The notes under the pieces were generated by a model, which was not told the DNA's origin, did not search any database, and worked only from the letters and a program-made list of their open reading frames with translations. A program made the position numbers and the translations under genes. From assembly GCF_006861795.1 (NCBI RefSeq), contig NZ_VDGH01000003.1, positions 1 through 64,000 on the forward strand: 64,000 nt of DNA, given 5' to 3'. Positions 1 through 9,507 of this stretch are shown here, piece after piece; the first letter of the stretch is position 1; each line of letters begins with the position of its first letter. This DNA is from Psychrobacillus lasiicapitis (GTDB taxonomy: Bacteria > Bacillota > Bacilli > Bacillales_A > Planococcaceae).

Positions 1-564
1 AAACACACCAAAAGTAGTTGGTGTGTTTTTCGTATTGAAGCTTTTATTACCTGGATCGATACGTTCTGGAGAGTAAGCGATGAAAATATCTTCTCCTACA
101 GTAAATCCTTTATCTTCTAATGCTTTACGGATAATTTCTTCTGTTGTACCAGGGTAAGTTGTCGATTCCAATACAACTAATGTTCCTGGTTTTGCGTAGT
201 TTGCAATTTCATTTACAGAGCTTTCTACATAAGAAGTATCTGGTTGTTGGTAAATATCAAGTGGTGTAGGAACGCAAATAGCGACCGCGTCCACTGAACT
301 GATGGAACCGTAGTCAGAAGATGCTCTTAAATGACCAGAGCCTACCATATCTTTTAAGTCATGGTCTACTACGTCGCCGATATAGTTAATTCCTTTATTT
401 ACTTGCTCTACTTTTGACTCTTGTACATCAAAACCAATTACATTGTATCCAGCTTTTGCTTTTTCAACTGCAAGTGGTAAACCAACATATCCTAATCCAA
501 CCACTCCGATTACGGCTGTGTGGTTTTCAATTTTTGCTAATAATTCTTCATAGTGTGTAGACAT
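1..564 (-). CDS. UDP-N-acetyl-hexosamine 6-dehydrogenase (WbpA/TviB-like), 3' end outside window
   Basis: N-terminal 188 residues of a nucleotide-sugar dehydrogenase; the gene runs off the left edge. Such enzymes oxidise C6 of a UDP-sugar with two NAD+, giving a uronic acid precursor in the cytoplasm. Visible: the Rossmann motif GLGYVGLPLA near residues 23-32, the VPTPL loop, ESTTYPGTTEE, and YSPERIDPGN, which is characteristic of the UDP-GlcNAc/UDP-ManNAc dehydrogenase branch (WbpA, TviB) rather than UDP-glucose dehydrogenase. The catalytic Cys and C-terminal domain lie beyond the window. The ATG is preceded by CTAAAGGAGAG, a strong ribosome site. It is the last gene seen of the polysaccharide operon, 23 bp after the polymerase gene. 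It would supply the acidic sugar of the polymer. Family call is firm; exact substrate is inferred. Confidence 0.88.
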   Translation of the reverse strand, partial: MSTHYEELLAKIENHTAVIGVVGLGYVGLPLAVEKAKAGYNVIGFDVQESKVEQVNKGINYIGDVVDHDLKDMVGSGHLRASSDYGSISSVDAVAICVPTPLDIYQQPDTSYVESSVNEIANYAKPGTLVVLESTTYPGTTEEIIRKALEDKGFTVGEDIFIAYSPERIDPGNKSFNTKNTPTTFGVF

Positions 565-587
565 TATTGTCTCTCCTTTAGATATAT

Positions 588-1832
588 CTATTTATTTATC
601 TGGATTTTTTTCACTGGCAAAAATACACTCAATGCTAACACTGCATAATAATACCTATTATCGTTTAAATCACCACTAAAAAGTGCATTTATAAAAAAGA
701 AAATTAGAGATACAGTAATTGCTAAAGATATAGGATTACGTATTTTATTGGCAGTTCTAATAAAATAAAAAGCTCTTATGTGGATAATCAAAAACAGTAT
801 TAAACCAACAGTTCCTAATTCAACAAGAATCTCTATTATTATGTTATGGGGGTAGCCTCTTGAATCAATACCACTACTTATTAGAGACCAAGATCCAATT
901 CCATGACCAAAGAAGAAGTTTTCTCTCCAAAGTTCAAATCCTAACTGATAGTAATACATCCTTAATCCTGCTGAAGCTCCCATATTATCCTGCTCAAAAA
1001 CAACTATCAGCCTTCTAATTGTCGAAGGAATATTGTTAGTTGAAAAAATATATATTAAATAAATAATTGATATTAAGAATAATCCCAGCAATATATTCAT
1101 TCTTTTGTTAACTATAATTGATTTCTTCTTAAAATGAAAAAGATAGTAGAATAGAGGAAGAAAAGAGAACAATAATGCTATAAAAGGGCCTCTGCCACCA
1201 ACAGAAAACATTATGTAAACTGTTAAAACTAAAATAGTTAATAGTAAAAATTTCATGTTTTTTTTTATTTCACCAAATAGTAAATAAGTGATTAGGATAC
1301 AACACATAAAACCTAAAATCCGCCCAACTCCTAAATAATTTCCTCCAAGAGTATTAATGAAAGAAACCGTTGGACTTTTGATCAAATTAAGAAAAGACTC
1401 AATTAACATCCAAATCCCAAAAATAGTTACACAAATAAAAAAGCGTTTTACCCTTTTTCCATCTGTAGCTATAATGTTGCTTACTGAGAAAAATATCCAT
1501 AGAGAAAAACTTATAAAAATAATCGTTTTTTCGAAGGCAAAAATAGTACTGGGAGTCCATAAATTCGAAACCAAAATATATATAGAAAAAATTAAAAATA
1601 ACACAAAATATCTTAAATTATTTCCCTTAAATTTAAATTCATTTTTCACTAATACATAAATACCTATTACTAAGCTAATAATCCAAAATAATAAAGTTAT
1701 ATCTACAGGAATCCAATCAAACCTATCATCGCCTTTAAATCTTCCAGCAAACAAAAAAATAGTAAAAATCATTTCAAATGAAAAAATAATACTATATATT
1801 TTTTTAATTATATAAATTAGTCTATCTAACAT
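588..1832 (-). CDS. O-antigen ligase/polymerase-family membrane protein (Wzy)
   Basis: 414-residue, very hydrophobic protein with about ten to twelve predicted membrane helices. Near residues 310-335 it has the periplasm-facing Wzy_C signature: GHGIGSW followed by a conserved GYPHN and the ILVELGTVGL stretch. Members polymerise lipid-linked oligosaccharide repeat units outside the membrane, or ligate glycans. Here, beside a flippase, CpsC-type chain-length regulator and glycosyltransferases, the polymerase role is the natural reading. It overlaps nothing and lies 10 bp downstream of a glycosyltransferase, so it is co-transcribed. Very AT-rich, like its neighbours and unlike the better-conserved CpsB/C/D genes, which is typical for the serotype-specific centre of such loci. 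Confidence 0.82.
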   Translation of the reverse strand: MLDRLIYIIKKIYSIIFSFEMIFTIFLFAGRFKGDDRFDWIPVDITLLFWIISLVIGIYVLVKNEFKFKGNNLRYFVLFLIFSIYILVSNLWTPSTIFAFEKTIIFISFSLWIFFSVSNIIATDGKRVKRFFICVTIFGIWMLIESFLNLIKSPTVSFINTLGGNYLGVGRILGFMCCILITYLLFGEIKKNMKFLLLTILVLTVYIMFSVGGRGPFIALLFSFLPLFYYLFHFKKKSIIVNKRMNILLGLFLISIIYLIYIFSTNNIPSTIRRLIVVFEQDNMGASAGLRMYYYQLGFELWRENFFFGHGIGSWSLISSGIDSRGYPHNIIIEILVELGTVGLILFLIIHIRAFYFIRTANKIRNPISLAITVSLIFFFINALFSGDLNDNRYYYAVLALSVFLPVKKIQINK

Positions 1833-1842
1833 TTATTCATCC

Positions 1843-3024
1843 CTATTCCCGTGACAACTTACATTCTTTATATATTATTTCTATCTCTTTTAAAGCTCTT
1901 TCATCCCATGAACTAAAGGTAGTTTTAGCTTTCTTTTTTGCATTCTTTTTTACAAGATTAATATCTATTTCTTTTTTTATTATTTTTTCTAGTATTTCAG
2001 AAGCCTCATCTTCATTATCTATTAAAAATCCATTTACTTCGTTTGTAATCACTTCATTTAGACTTCCATCATTCCAAGCAATTGTAACTCCTCCATTAAT
2101 TAATGACTCTATAACTACGTTACCTAAATTGGATAACTCGTAAAAAGATAATACTGCTAATGATTCTTTGTAATGTGTGTATAATTCGGATTGATTTATT
2201 GATGATTTAATCACAACGCTCTCAATTAAATTGTTTTCCTTTGCTATTTCAATTAATTTATCTCTATAATTCAAATCACTGATATGACCTAAAAAAATTA
2301 ACTTTATGTTTGTATATCCCTTAATATGAAGTTTTTTTAATACTTCTAAAGCTAAATGTTGTCTTTTCCAAGGCGTGATTCTTGCAGGATAAATTAAATA
2401 CTCACTCTGTAAATTGGAATCCGCATTATTAGAATAAGACTGCTTTACACCATTTAACCAAAAATAGAATTTATCATTTGATTTTTTTGCTATTTTTTTA
2501 TAAACAATATCTCCTTTTGTTCCATCATTAGTCATAATTAGGAATGACTTATTTATTCTATAAGATAAAAACTCTAAAGGATGTTTAAGAAATATTTTAT
2601 AATTGGGATCATTTATTTTCTTATGAAGAAAAGTGCCATACATTCTTTGACCATTTGGTATACCTAATGACTGAGCAACTAACACTCCTAAAACCCCAAA
2701 AGATCCATGTGAATATATAAAATCATACTGTTTTTCTTTTATTCTTTTTTTAATTTCATAATATGTCCTAATAAAAGTTAACAATTTATTTGAAGACAAA
2801 TCCCATTTTAATAACTTTATTTTACTATTCTTTAACCAAGAAGCTTTAATATTCAAATCCTGTTTGTACGAATCAGTACCAATTAATAAATCTACCTGAT
2901 TCCCTCCTTCAATTAATTTCTTTAAAGGATTAATAAAAGCAGGCATCCCCCCTGCTTCCTCTTTACCATCAATCAAAATATCCTTTAAACCACTCCACAT
3001 AGGCGTAACATATAATATATTCAT
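1843..3024 (-). CDS. glycosyltransferase family 4
   Basis: 393-residue GT-B-fold enzyme expected to add one sugar to the undecaprenyl-linked repeat unit at the inner face of the membrane. N-terminal acceptor domain starts with NILYVTPMWSG and a Gly-rich loop (EEAGGMPAFI). The C-terminal donor half carries ARITPWKRQHLALEVL around residue 215 and, near residues 295-335, the family-4 pattern FYELSNLGNVVIESLINGG. In the usual EX7E motif the first Glu is SFYE and the second is the E of VIES, so the site looks intact. The C-terminus (SSWDERALKEIE) resembles the terminal helix of GT4 enzymes. Donor and acceptor sugars cannot be read from the sequence. Confidence 0.85.
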   Translation of the reverse strand: MNILYVTPMWSGLKDILIDGKEEAGGMPAFINPLKKLIEGGNQVDLLIGTDSYKQDLNIKASWLKNSKIKLLKWDLSSNKLLTFIRTYYEIKKRIKEKQYDFIYSHGSFGVLGVLVAQSLGIPNGQRMYGTFLHKKINDPNYKIFLKHPLEFLSYRINKSFLIMTNDGTKGDIVYKKIAKKSNDKFYFWLNGVKQSYSNNADSNLQSEYLIYPARITPWKRQHLALEVLKKLHIKGYTNIKLIFLGHISDLNYRDKLIEIAKENNLIESVVIKSSINQSELYTHYKESLAVLSFYELSNLGNVVIESLINGGVTIAWNDGSLNEVITNEVNGFLIDNEDEASEILEKIIKKEIDINLVKKNAKKKAKTTFSSWDERALKEIEIIYKECKLSRE

Positions 3025-3074
3025 TAGTCCTACCTTTCTTGAAAAAAGTTAACTTACTTTCAAATGAAATTAGT

Positions 3075-3623
3075 TTACAATCTCTTAATTACTTTAGCTG
3101 GCACTCCACCAATTATGCAATTACCTTCAATAAAACTTTTGGTGACAACAGCTCCAGCAGCGACAGTGGTCTTATCACCTAGTTCTACCCCTGGTAAAAT
3201 CACTGCATTCATTCCTACCCAACATTTTTCTCCTAATATTACGTTTTTTCCAGGCAAATGTTGTTTCAAATTAGTAGGATCGTGATTTGAAGTTATTAAT
3301 CCTACATTAGGAGCAATGTATGTACCCTTACCTATTATAATTTTGCCATTATAATTTTGGAAATATATACCAAATGATTGGAAATTATTTATGTCATCTG
3401 GATGAAAGATTAAATTTTCATTCTTTGCAATAACAATTCTTGGGCTCACTGGAAAAGGAATATGACTATTAAACCTAAAAATTTTTTGCCAAATAAAATT
3501 TTTTAATACGAAATTCCATCCTGTATCTTTACCTTCAAACCATTTTCCTGTTAAATATTTTTTGTCGTAAAACACTTTACCTATGAATTTTGCAAGAATT
3601 ATACCTAGAGACTTGAAAGTCAT
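3075..3623 (-). CDS. hexapeptide-repeat (left-handed beta-helix) acyltransferase
   Basis: 182-residue protein of the maltose/galactoside O-acetyltransferase (WbbJ/CysE-like) superfamily. The second half consists of imperfect hexapeptides ([LIV]-G-x4) such as IIIGKGTYIAPNVG, VILGEKCWVGMNAVILPG and CIIGGVPAKVI. The SNHDP segment near residue 112 holds the likely catalytic His. Such enzymes form trimers and transfer acetyl from acetyl-CoA to a sugar hydroxyl or amine. Placed between the flippase and a glycosyltransferase, it probably O-acetylates the repeat unit. The N-terminal 60 residues lack the repeat and may contact the sugar substrate. Function beyond acyl transfer is inferred. Confidence 0.85.
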   Translation of the reverse strand: MTFKSLGIILAKFIGKVFYDKKYLTGKWFEGKDTGWNFVLKNFIWQKIFRFNSHIPFPVSPRIVIAKNENLIFHPDDINNFQSFGIYFQNYNGKIIIGKGTYIAPNVGLITSNHDPTNLKQHLPGKNVILGEKCWVGMNAVILPGVELGDKTTVAAGAVVTKSFIEGNCIIGGVPAKVIKRL

Positions 3624-3652
3624 TTTTACACCTTCTCATAAAATTTTTATCC

Positions 3653-4930
3653 CTACCCCTTAGATATTATATAATATCGATATAATAGCAATAAATATAA
3701 AATTGATAGAATTATAGATTGAAAACCAAAATATTCAAAAATACTTAAAGAGACTACTTTCGCAACAATTAATATTAAAACTGATACCAAAAATAATATT
3801 ATATTAACTAATAAAAATTCTTTTTCCTTACGGTGTATGTTCAAGGTAGTGCTTAATGTCGAACTTATAAATCTGATGAGAAATAATGGTAGCAGTAGTT
3901 TACTAATTGGCTCTAACATTTCCCAATCTTTTCCGAATATAAGCACAATAAAATTATCTATGATCAAGTAAAGAACACCAAACAAAGGAATAGAAAGTAT
4001 TATTAGCTTTTTTAAAGTGCTAGTAAATGATAAAATATTATTTCCTTTTTGATTTTTCTCTGCTGAAGCGCTTTGAAAATAAACTTGGCTTATAGAGGAT
4101 GCTATAAGCGTAGTTGGTGTACCTAAAATTCTATTTACTAAAGAATAAAAGCCAAGGAGTTGATTATTAAACACCATTGGTAATAAAAGGTTGTTGACAT
4201 TTTGTGCACTAGCATTAATAAAAGAACCTGCAGCTGAGAATTTTGGTAAACTTATATACTCTTTGGCTACTGTTTTAACTGATTTCAAACTTTTATCATC
4301 TGACTCTTTCCAATCAACGAAGTATTTCAAAAACATTCTAGAATTGGCAAAAATACTTGATATAACTTGCCCTAAAATTAATCCTAAACTTCCTAGACTC
4401 AAATAGCCAAATGTTATTTGAGTTGTACTTAAAACACTAGCTCTAAACATATTTGTTGTCGACAAATCTTTATATAGCTTTTTCCTTATAAAATAATACT
4501 TTAGAGAGTTATAAAAACCTGTAAAAAAAACGATAGTTGGAATTGAGTATAAATAAACATAACTAAAATCTTTACCTAAAATAGATTTTATAGTATTCTC
4601 AAAAAAAACAATGGTTATCAACGATATACTACTTATTAGTATTGCAATCCCCATTGACAAAGCAACGAGATTGATAGCATCTTCGTCTTTTTTAGGCAAT
4701 ACAATTGCTATTTCATATCTTGCAGTAGCTATAGTACTTATTATTGATGTAACCGCTAAAATAATTGCAAATGTGCCGAAATCTTCAGGTGTGTAAATCC
4801 TTGTTAGAAGAGGAGAAATTGCAATAGGTATGACTTGCGCTATCGTTGTCCCTGTCAGCAAAGTTAAAACGTTTTTATTAAAATCACTTTTTAATATTTT
4901 TTTCATCATCATCTTCATCTTCTTACACAT
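3653..4930 (-). CDS. oligosaccharide flippase (Wzx/RfbX family, MATE/MOP superfamily)
   Basis: 425-residue integral membrane protein with about twelve helices. The N-terminal half shows the family pattern around residues 25-60 (LTGTTIAQVIPIAISPLLTR, then YTPEDFGTFAI). Wzx proteins flip undecaprenyl-diphosphate-linked repeat units across the membrane for assembly by Wzy. The start is uncertain: several Met codons lie in the first ten residues (MCKKMKMMMKK) and none has a clean ribosome site. It is followed after 29 bp by the acyltransferase gene and preceded by a 152-bp gap without a gene or obvious signal. Assignment is strong from the family pattern and from the context with a Wzy-like protein. 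Confidence 0.87.
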   Translation of the reverse strand: MCKKMKMMMKKILKSDFNKNVLTLLTGTTIAQVIPIAISPLLTRIYTPEDFGTFAIILAVTSIISTIATARYEIAIVLPKKDEDAINLVALSMGIAILISSISLITIVFFENTIKSILGKDFSYVYLYSIPTIVFFTGFYNSLKYYFIRKKLYKDLSTTNMFRASVLSTTQITFGYLSLGSLGLILGQVISSIFANSRMFLKYFVDWKESDDKSLKSVKTVAKEYISLPKFSAAGSFINASAQNVNNLLLPMVFNNQLLGFYSLVNRILGTPTTLIASSISQVYFQSASAEKNQKGNNILSFTSTLKKLIILSIPLFGVLYLIIDNFIVLIFGKDWEMLEPISKLLLPLFLIRFISSTLSTTLNIHRKEKEFLLVNIILFLVSVLILIVAKVVSLSIFEYFGFQSIILSILYLLLLYRYYIISKG

Positions 4931-5082
4931 CTAATTTTTAAAATGGTGAAATTCCCCTTTTGATTATTAGTTTTTTTTATTTTAAATTTATTACTTTAAA
5001 GCATTTCCATTTATAAACCACTCCCTCTATAGGAGAAGTAATTCTTTATAGAAAAGTAAAATATAAAATACTAAAAATAAAT

Positions 5083-6195
5083 CTAATGATCTTTAATTTG
5101 ATAGTATAACTGGATATATTCTTGTGATATTTTTTGCCAATTAAATTTACCTACATTATTAACACACCTCTTGGAGATTACCTCATAATCGCCAATAAGT
5201 TGTTGTATTCTATTAGATATTTCTTCTGCTGAGTTATTAGAAACAGAATAACCAACTTCTCCTTCAGTAAACTGCCTGTCAAATCCTTGACCTCTAGAAT
5301 AAACAATTGGCAATCCTTGACTCATTGCTTCAGCATAAACTAGACCGAATGTTTCTTTAATTGATGGCATCACAAAAATATCATTATTCAAATATATCTT
5401 CCTAAGCTCTTTCATGGATTTTGGGGATATATACTTAACATACTGTATATTTCTAATCTGTTTATAAATATCCTGATCTCTAATTTCACCAACCACTGTA
5501 AACTCAATTCTATAGCCTTTTTTTATTAGGATTTCTATAGCTTTTATAGTTGTTGTTACATTCTTATTCCTATTAATATCCCCTATAAAAAGTAGATTTA
5601 ATTTTTCTTTGCTCAATAGTTGTTTGGAATTACCAATATTTTTAAACCAAAAATTATCAATTCCATTAGGAATAATAGAAACTTTTGCTAGTAAATCATC
5701 TCTCAGATTTTTTGGTATGTATTCAGTGAAAACATAATCTTTATACGATTCTGATAAAAAAATAATTCTATTAGCTTCTTTTAGTATTTTTATACCCATT
5801 TTTCTTAGGTGAGGCATCTTAGCAAAAAATAAATTTACATCCGTATTTCTTACAGCTACTATGTATGGAATACCGTAACTTTCCTTAATCTTCATCGCTA
5901 TGTAACCATTTGAAAATAACGAATGAGCATGAATAGTACCATAATTATTTATTTGATATTTTTTTACAATATCCTTATAAATTTTATAATGTTTTATATG
6001 AAAAATGTATCTATCAAATTTATTATGATTTCTACTGACTGTAGTGTAGCTACCAAAATCAAAATTCAATTCTTTATTCGCATAGGAAACTGGAACGAAA
6101 ACATCAATGTCTTGTCCTTCTTCGATTTGTTTGTCATATAGATTTTTATAGAATTTACTACCATTGTAATAAGAATTAATATGCAAAATTTTCAC
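5083..6195 (-). CDS. glycosyltransferase family 4
   Basis: 370-residue GT-B enzyme. The N-terminus MKILHINSYYNGSKFYKNLY matches the acceptor domain of GT4 proteins. The donor domain starts near residue 185 (SIIPNGIDNFWF) and contains LLFIGDINRNKNVTTTIKAI and, at about 280-300, MPSIKETFGLVYAEAMSQG, an intact EX7E donor-binding motif. It presumably adds a sugar to the lipid-linked repeat unit. It is separated from the flippase by about 150 bp and from the next glycosyltransferase by about 110 bp, so it still fits one long transcript. Sugar specificity is unknown. Confidence 0.86.
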   Translation of the reverse strand: MKILHINSYYNGSKFYKNLYDKQIEEGQDIDVFVPVSYANKELNFDFGSYTTVSRNHNKFDRYIFHIKHYKIYKDIVKKYQINNYGTIHAHSLFSNGYIAMKIKESYGIPYIVAVRNTDVNLFFAKMPHLRKMGIKILKEANRIIFLSESYKDYVFTEYIPKNLRDDLLAKVSIIPNGIDNFWFKNIGNSKQLLSKEKLNLLFIGDINRNKNVTTTIKAIEILIKKGYRIEFTVVGEIRDQDIYKQIRNIQYVKYISPKSMKELRKIYLNNDIFVMPSIKETFGLVYAEAMSQGLPIVYSRGQGFDRQFTEGEVGYSVSNNSAEEISNRIQQLIGDYEVISKRCVNNVGKFNWQKISQEYIQLYYQIKDH

Positions 6196-6308
6196 GATTA
6201 TCTCCTATACTTTTTATTTGCTTTTATATTAAATACCCGTTTTACTTAGAAATTATTTAGAATGACCTAAATTAATGAATTAATAATTTAATCTAAGTGC
6301 ATCTTCCT

Positions 6309-7562
6309 TCAATCTTCATTTTCAATAATCTTTATAAGTTTATCGGTTAAACCAGTGAAATCAAATTCAATAGCTGCTTCTCGAGCATTTTTTCCCATTA
6401 AACTATTAATCTGCTTGTCACTACACCCCAAAAGAATAGCTTTAGCAATCTCTTCTGCATTTTGCATAGTAGCACTTATACCACAATTAAACTTTTCACA
6501 GATACTATAACCTGTTGAATACGTTTGAACAATACATTTCCCTGCTGCTAAATACTCAAAAAACTTATTCTGACTTTGCCCGTATTTATCAAGTGAAGTA
6601 CTTGAATTGTGAAGTAAGTTTATATAGGATTTTTTCAATATTGACGGTATATACTTTTTATCTACACGCCCCTTAAATATTACATTATCTATATTTTCAT
6701 CTTCGCAACGCATTTTTAACATTTCACTTTCATCCCCAGAACCATATATCAAAAATCGAATATCATCTCTCCCTTGACTTTGAATTATTTTTGCAGCGTC
6801 TAATAACATACCAAGATTATTCACTCTTCTGATAGAACCAGCATATACTACGTTTTTAAAATCTTTATTATCTAAATCTGAGTCAACTATATTATACTCA
6901 TCACTGTTACTATCGAATGTATTAAGTACTACCCCGTTACTTATATGCTTGACCTTTGTTAAATCAATTTTATCTTCCCACTTCTGATCAAGAATATATT
7001 CTTTTCCACCTTCCCATGTCATGATGATAGAGTCTGCTTTCTTATAAATCCATTTTTCACCTTGATATAATAATTTCGCAATAATGCTATTTCTTTCTAA
7101 AGTACCGTACGCTACAATACTTTCAGGCCATAAATCTCTCACTTCACAAATGCAAGGGACCCCAAACTTCTTGGCTATTTTTAATCCTGCTATCAGTGTA
7201 AGTGGATGAACACTTGAAGCAAGAATTACATCAGGTTTTCCATGTTTTCTAGCATATTCTTTCGCAACGGGAAAAAGGTTTTTATAGAAAGCTAACATGT
7301 TTTTAATTCTATCTGTTCCATTACTTGAATAAGATGATGTTTTTACAAATACAAATGGTATTTCATCAGACTTTTCACTTGTGTATTTGCCATTACTTAT
7401 GTTTATTACATCCTCGCTATTATGCCTCAGATTTGCACAAAAAATAGTTGGTTTATAACCCTTTTTTATAAGATTTTCTGCAAACCAATAATGACGACCA
7501 CCTTTATTAAAAAAACTATTTGTAGCATAATGGTTCATAATCCAAACTTTTTTTGAGTACAT
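6309..7562 (-). CDS. glycosyltransferase family 4 (WbuB-like)
   Basis: 417-residue GT-B glycosyltransferase of the WbuB type, which in other loci makes the second linkage of an O-unit, often an amino sugar such as L-FucNAc or D-QuiNAc. Visible: MNHYATNSFFNKGGRHYWFAE at the start, an acceptor-domain CEVRDLWPES segment near residue 140 that is typical of this subfamily, SNGVVLNTF at the domain junction, VYAGSIRRVNNLGMLLDA in the donor domain, and QNKFFEYLAAGKCIV, the subfamily's version of the donor motif. It lies 10 bp downstream of the ATP-grasp gene. The WbuB resemblance suits a locus with a PglF/PglE-like amino-sugar pathway, but the donor is inferred. Confidence 0.85.
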   Translation of the reverse strand: MYSKKVWIMNHYATNSFFNKGGRHYWFAENLIKKGYKPTIFCANLRHNSEDVINISNGKYTSEKSDEIPFVFVKTSSYSSNGTDRIKNMLAFYKNLFPVAKEYARKHGKPDVILASSVHPLTLIAGLKIAKKFGVPCICEVRDLWPESIVAYGTLERNSIIAKLLYQGEKWIYKKADSIIMTWEGGKEYILDQKWEDKIDLTKVKHISNGVVLNTFDSNSDEYNIVDSDLDNKDFKNVVYAGSIRRVNNLGMLLDAAKIIQSQGRDDIRFLIYGSGDESEMLKMRCEDENIDNVIFKGRVDKKYIPSILKKSYINLLHNSSTSLDKYGQSQNKFFEYLAAGKCIVQTYSTGYSICEKFNCGISATMQNAEEIAKAILLGCSDKQINSLMGKNAREAAIEFDFTGLTDKLIKIIENED

Positions 7563-7571
7563 AATTAGTTA

Positions 7572-8570
7572 CTACAACTCCCCTCCTACTTTTTTCATCT
7601 CTTTACGAATCTTTATCTCATTGTACTTCATCATATATATATCCTCATCATATTGACCAATCATGTTTGTATTCACTTTTCCATCTATATTATTAATTAT
7701 CATACTGGGTACATTCACACCACTCTCATATGCATGTGGATAGCCTCCACCAAAACGAGGGTTTACTTCAGAAATGAAATATTCACCATTAACATTAAAA
7801 ATATCAATATCAATAATCCCTTTAAATCCAGTCTCTTTTACGAACTTCTTAATTAATTCAAAGAGCCGCTCGTCCTTAATCGAAACCGACTTGTCAGTTT
7901 CACCAGCCCTCATCTTAATCTTCTCTTTTATAAATATCGCAACCGGTTCACTAGAAATCATATCAATATAAACATCCGCACCATACTCTGTTCCATCCAT
8001 AAACTCTTGTATCATTAGGTTATCAAATCTACTAAATAATAATTCAATTTCCTCTTTTGAGGTAACTTTACTAATATTTATACTCGCACTGCCTTTTATA
8101 GGTTTCACAAAGACAGGGTAATTAATAACTCCTATTTTTACATCGCTGTAAAATTTCTCTTTTTCTATATAACTTTTAACAGTTTGTATTTCACTGCGTA
8201 TTAGGAATTCGTACATCTTATATTTATCAAAACACAATTCTATAGTCTCGTAACCTGAGACAATAGGTATCGTACCAATATCTAAAAAAGATTGTTTATG
8301 TTGGGCTAGAAGACTAAGTTCTGGATCTATCAATGATAAAACAGCTTTAATATTATTCTCTTTACAAATTGAAAGAATAACATCTATGTAACCTTCATCA
8401 TCCATTCGGGGAACTATATAATGTTTATCTGCTTCATAAAGCGCTGGTGCTAAATTACTACAGTCTGTAGCAATAACTGAACCCTTGTCTAATAACTCTC
8501 TCTTAAAATATTGCACTATTTTATTTCTTGTTCCACAACTTAAGATCAGTATGTTCACATCATCTTTCAT
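7572..8570 (-). CDS. ATP-grasp domain protein (carbamoyl-phosphate-synthase-large-subunit-like ligase)
   Basis: 332-residue stand-alone ATP-grasp enzyme. N-terminal pre-ATP-grasp domain (NILILSCGTRNKIVQYFK), then the ATP-binding core: YPVFVKPIKGSASINISKV near residue 155 with the nucleotide-contacting Lys and Gly-rich loop, EFMDGTEYGADVY near 195, and the metal-binding EVNPRFGGGYPHAYESG at about 270. ATP-grasp ligases couple a carboxylate, through an acyl-phosphate, to an amine or thiol. Its start lies inside the upstream PLP-enzyme gene (11-bp overlap, ribosome site GGAGG inside that gene), so the two are translationally coupled. A role in attaching an amino acid or other carboxylate to an amino sugar is an inference from context. 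Confidence 0.8.
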   Translation of the reverse strand: MKDDVNILILSCGTRNKIVQYFKRELLDKGSVIATDCSNLAPALYEADKHYIVPRMDDEGYIDVILSICKENNIKAVLSLIDPELSLLAQHKQSFLDIGTIPIVSGYETIELCFDKYKMYEFLIRSEIQTVKSYIEKEKFYSDVKIGVINYPVFVKPIKGSASINISKVTSKEEIELLFSRFDNLMIQEFMDGTEYGADVYIDMISSEPVAIFIKEKIKMRAGETDKSVSIKDERLFELIKKFVKETGFKGIIDIDIFNVNGEYFISEVNPRFGGGYPHAYESGVNVPSMIINNIDGKVNTNMIGQYDEDIYMMKYNEIKIRKEMKKVGGEL

Positions 8571-9507
8571 TTGTTAGTTCCTCCAAATTATCAAAAAACA
8601 ATGGTGTTCCACCAGTATGGATAAAAAGAATCTTCTTATCAAGAATATGATTCTTCTTAATATACTCTTTCATACCCCAAAAAGCTTTTCCTGTATATGT
8701 AGCATCCATTGGTATACCATCATTTATTAGAACTTCCTTAATAGTTTTTAATACTTGATTGTTAAAGGAACCATAGCCATCAAGAATATAATCGTCTACG
8801 AATGCTATGGCTTCAAGGCCGATTGGTTCTTTATCTTTATTCAGCAAATAACTATTTACACTATCGAGAACTACTTGACCTCCATTAGGATGTTTTCTTG
8901 CGTTGCTGATTCCAACTATATCCCTTTCATCACCATGCAATATTTTTCCACATATTAGTCCTGCTTGTGTAGTTCCTGTTCCAGTCGTATGAAAAATGTA
9001 ATCAAAATGTAGGCCAGATAAACCTTCATAATCCAGAATTTCTTCATATGCATTAACATAAGCCTCCGTACCGATATCACCATGGCCTCCCCCTTGAATA
9101 AAATAGGGTTTATATCCTGTTGCTCTTAATTCTTCCATTTTTCTAGCAATCGTGGTGCTAACTTCGGCGACAGGACACTGAGTAACTAACGCACCGAACA
9201 ATTCAATCAACTTCTTATTAGAGGTTCCGAAACTAGATTCACTTGGTGAAATGATATGGCATGGAATCTCCTTTGCTGCTGCAATATTGGCGATAATTCT
9301 ACAATGGTTGGAACTGCTACTACCGTAAGTAACTACACAATCAGAATTTTCTCGCATTAAATCTTCGAAAAAAAGAACTGCTTTTCTTGCTTTATTTCCT
9401 CCAAATGAAATAGGAAGCAGATCGTCTCGTTTTATATAAAATAAGTTGTTATTAAGATTTTCACTTAACTTTTGAATTGGTGTCGTTTGAAAATTAAATA
9501 GATCCAA
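8560..9507 (-). CDS. PLP-dependent enzyme of the ACC deaminase/D-cysteine desulfhydrase family
   Basis: 315-residue fold-type II PLP enzyme. The start MDLFNFQTTPIQKL and the PLP-lysine segment FGGNKARKAVLF near residue 36 are typical of the 1-aminocyclopropane-1-carboxylate deaminase/D-cysteine desulfhydrase family. TYGSSSSNHCRIIA near 61-74 is the phosphate/substrate loop. The HTTGTGTTQAGLICG motif near 170 is the Gly-rich PLP phosphate cup. The start codon is TTG (9505-9507) inside the end of the GNAT gene (14-bp overlap), with AGGTGG eight bases upstream. Family members eliminate, replace or racemise small amino acids. Placed between a GNAT and an ATP-grasp ligase in a polysaccharide locus, it may make a special amino acid for glycan decoration. 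Not a usual EPS gene; reaction unknown. Confidence 0.8.
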   Translation of the reverse strand: MDLFNFQTTPIQKLSENLNNNLFYIKRDDLLPISFGGNKARKAVLFFEDLMRENSDCVVTYGSSSSNHCRIIANIAAAKEIPCHIISPSESSFGTSNKKLIELFGALVTQCPVAEVSTTIARKMEELRATGYKPYFIQGGGHGDIGTEAYVNAYEEILDYEGLSGLHFDYIFHTTGTGTTQAGLICGKILHGDERDIVGISNARKHPNGGQVVLDSVNSYLLNKDKEPIGLEAIAFVDDYILDGYGSFNNQVLKTIKEVLINDGIPMDATYTGKAFWGMKEYIKKNHILDKKILFIHTGGTPLFFDNLEELTNER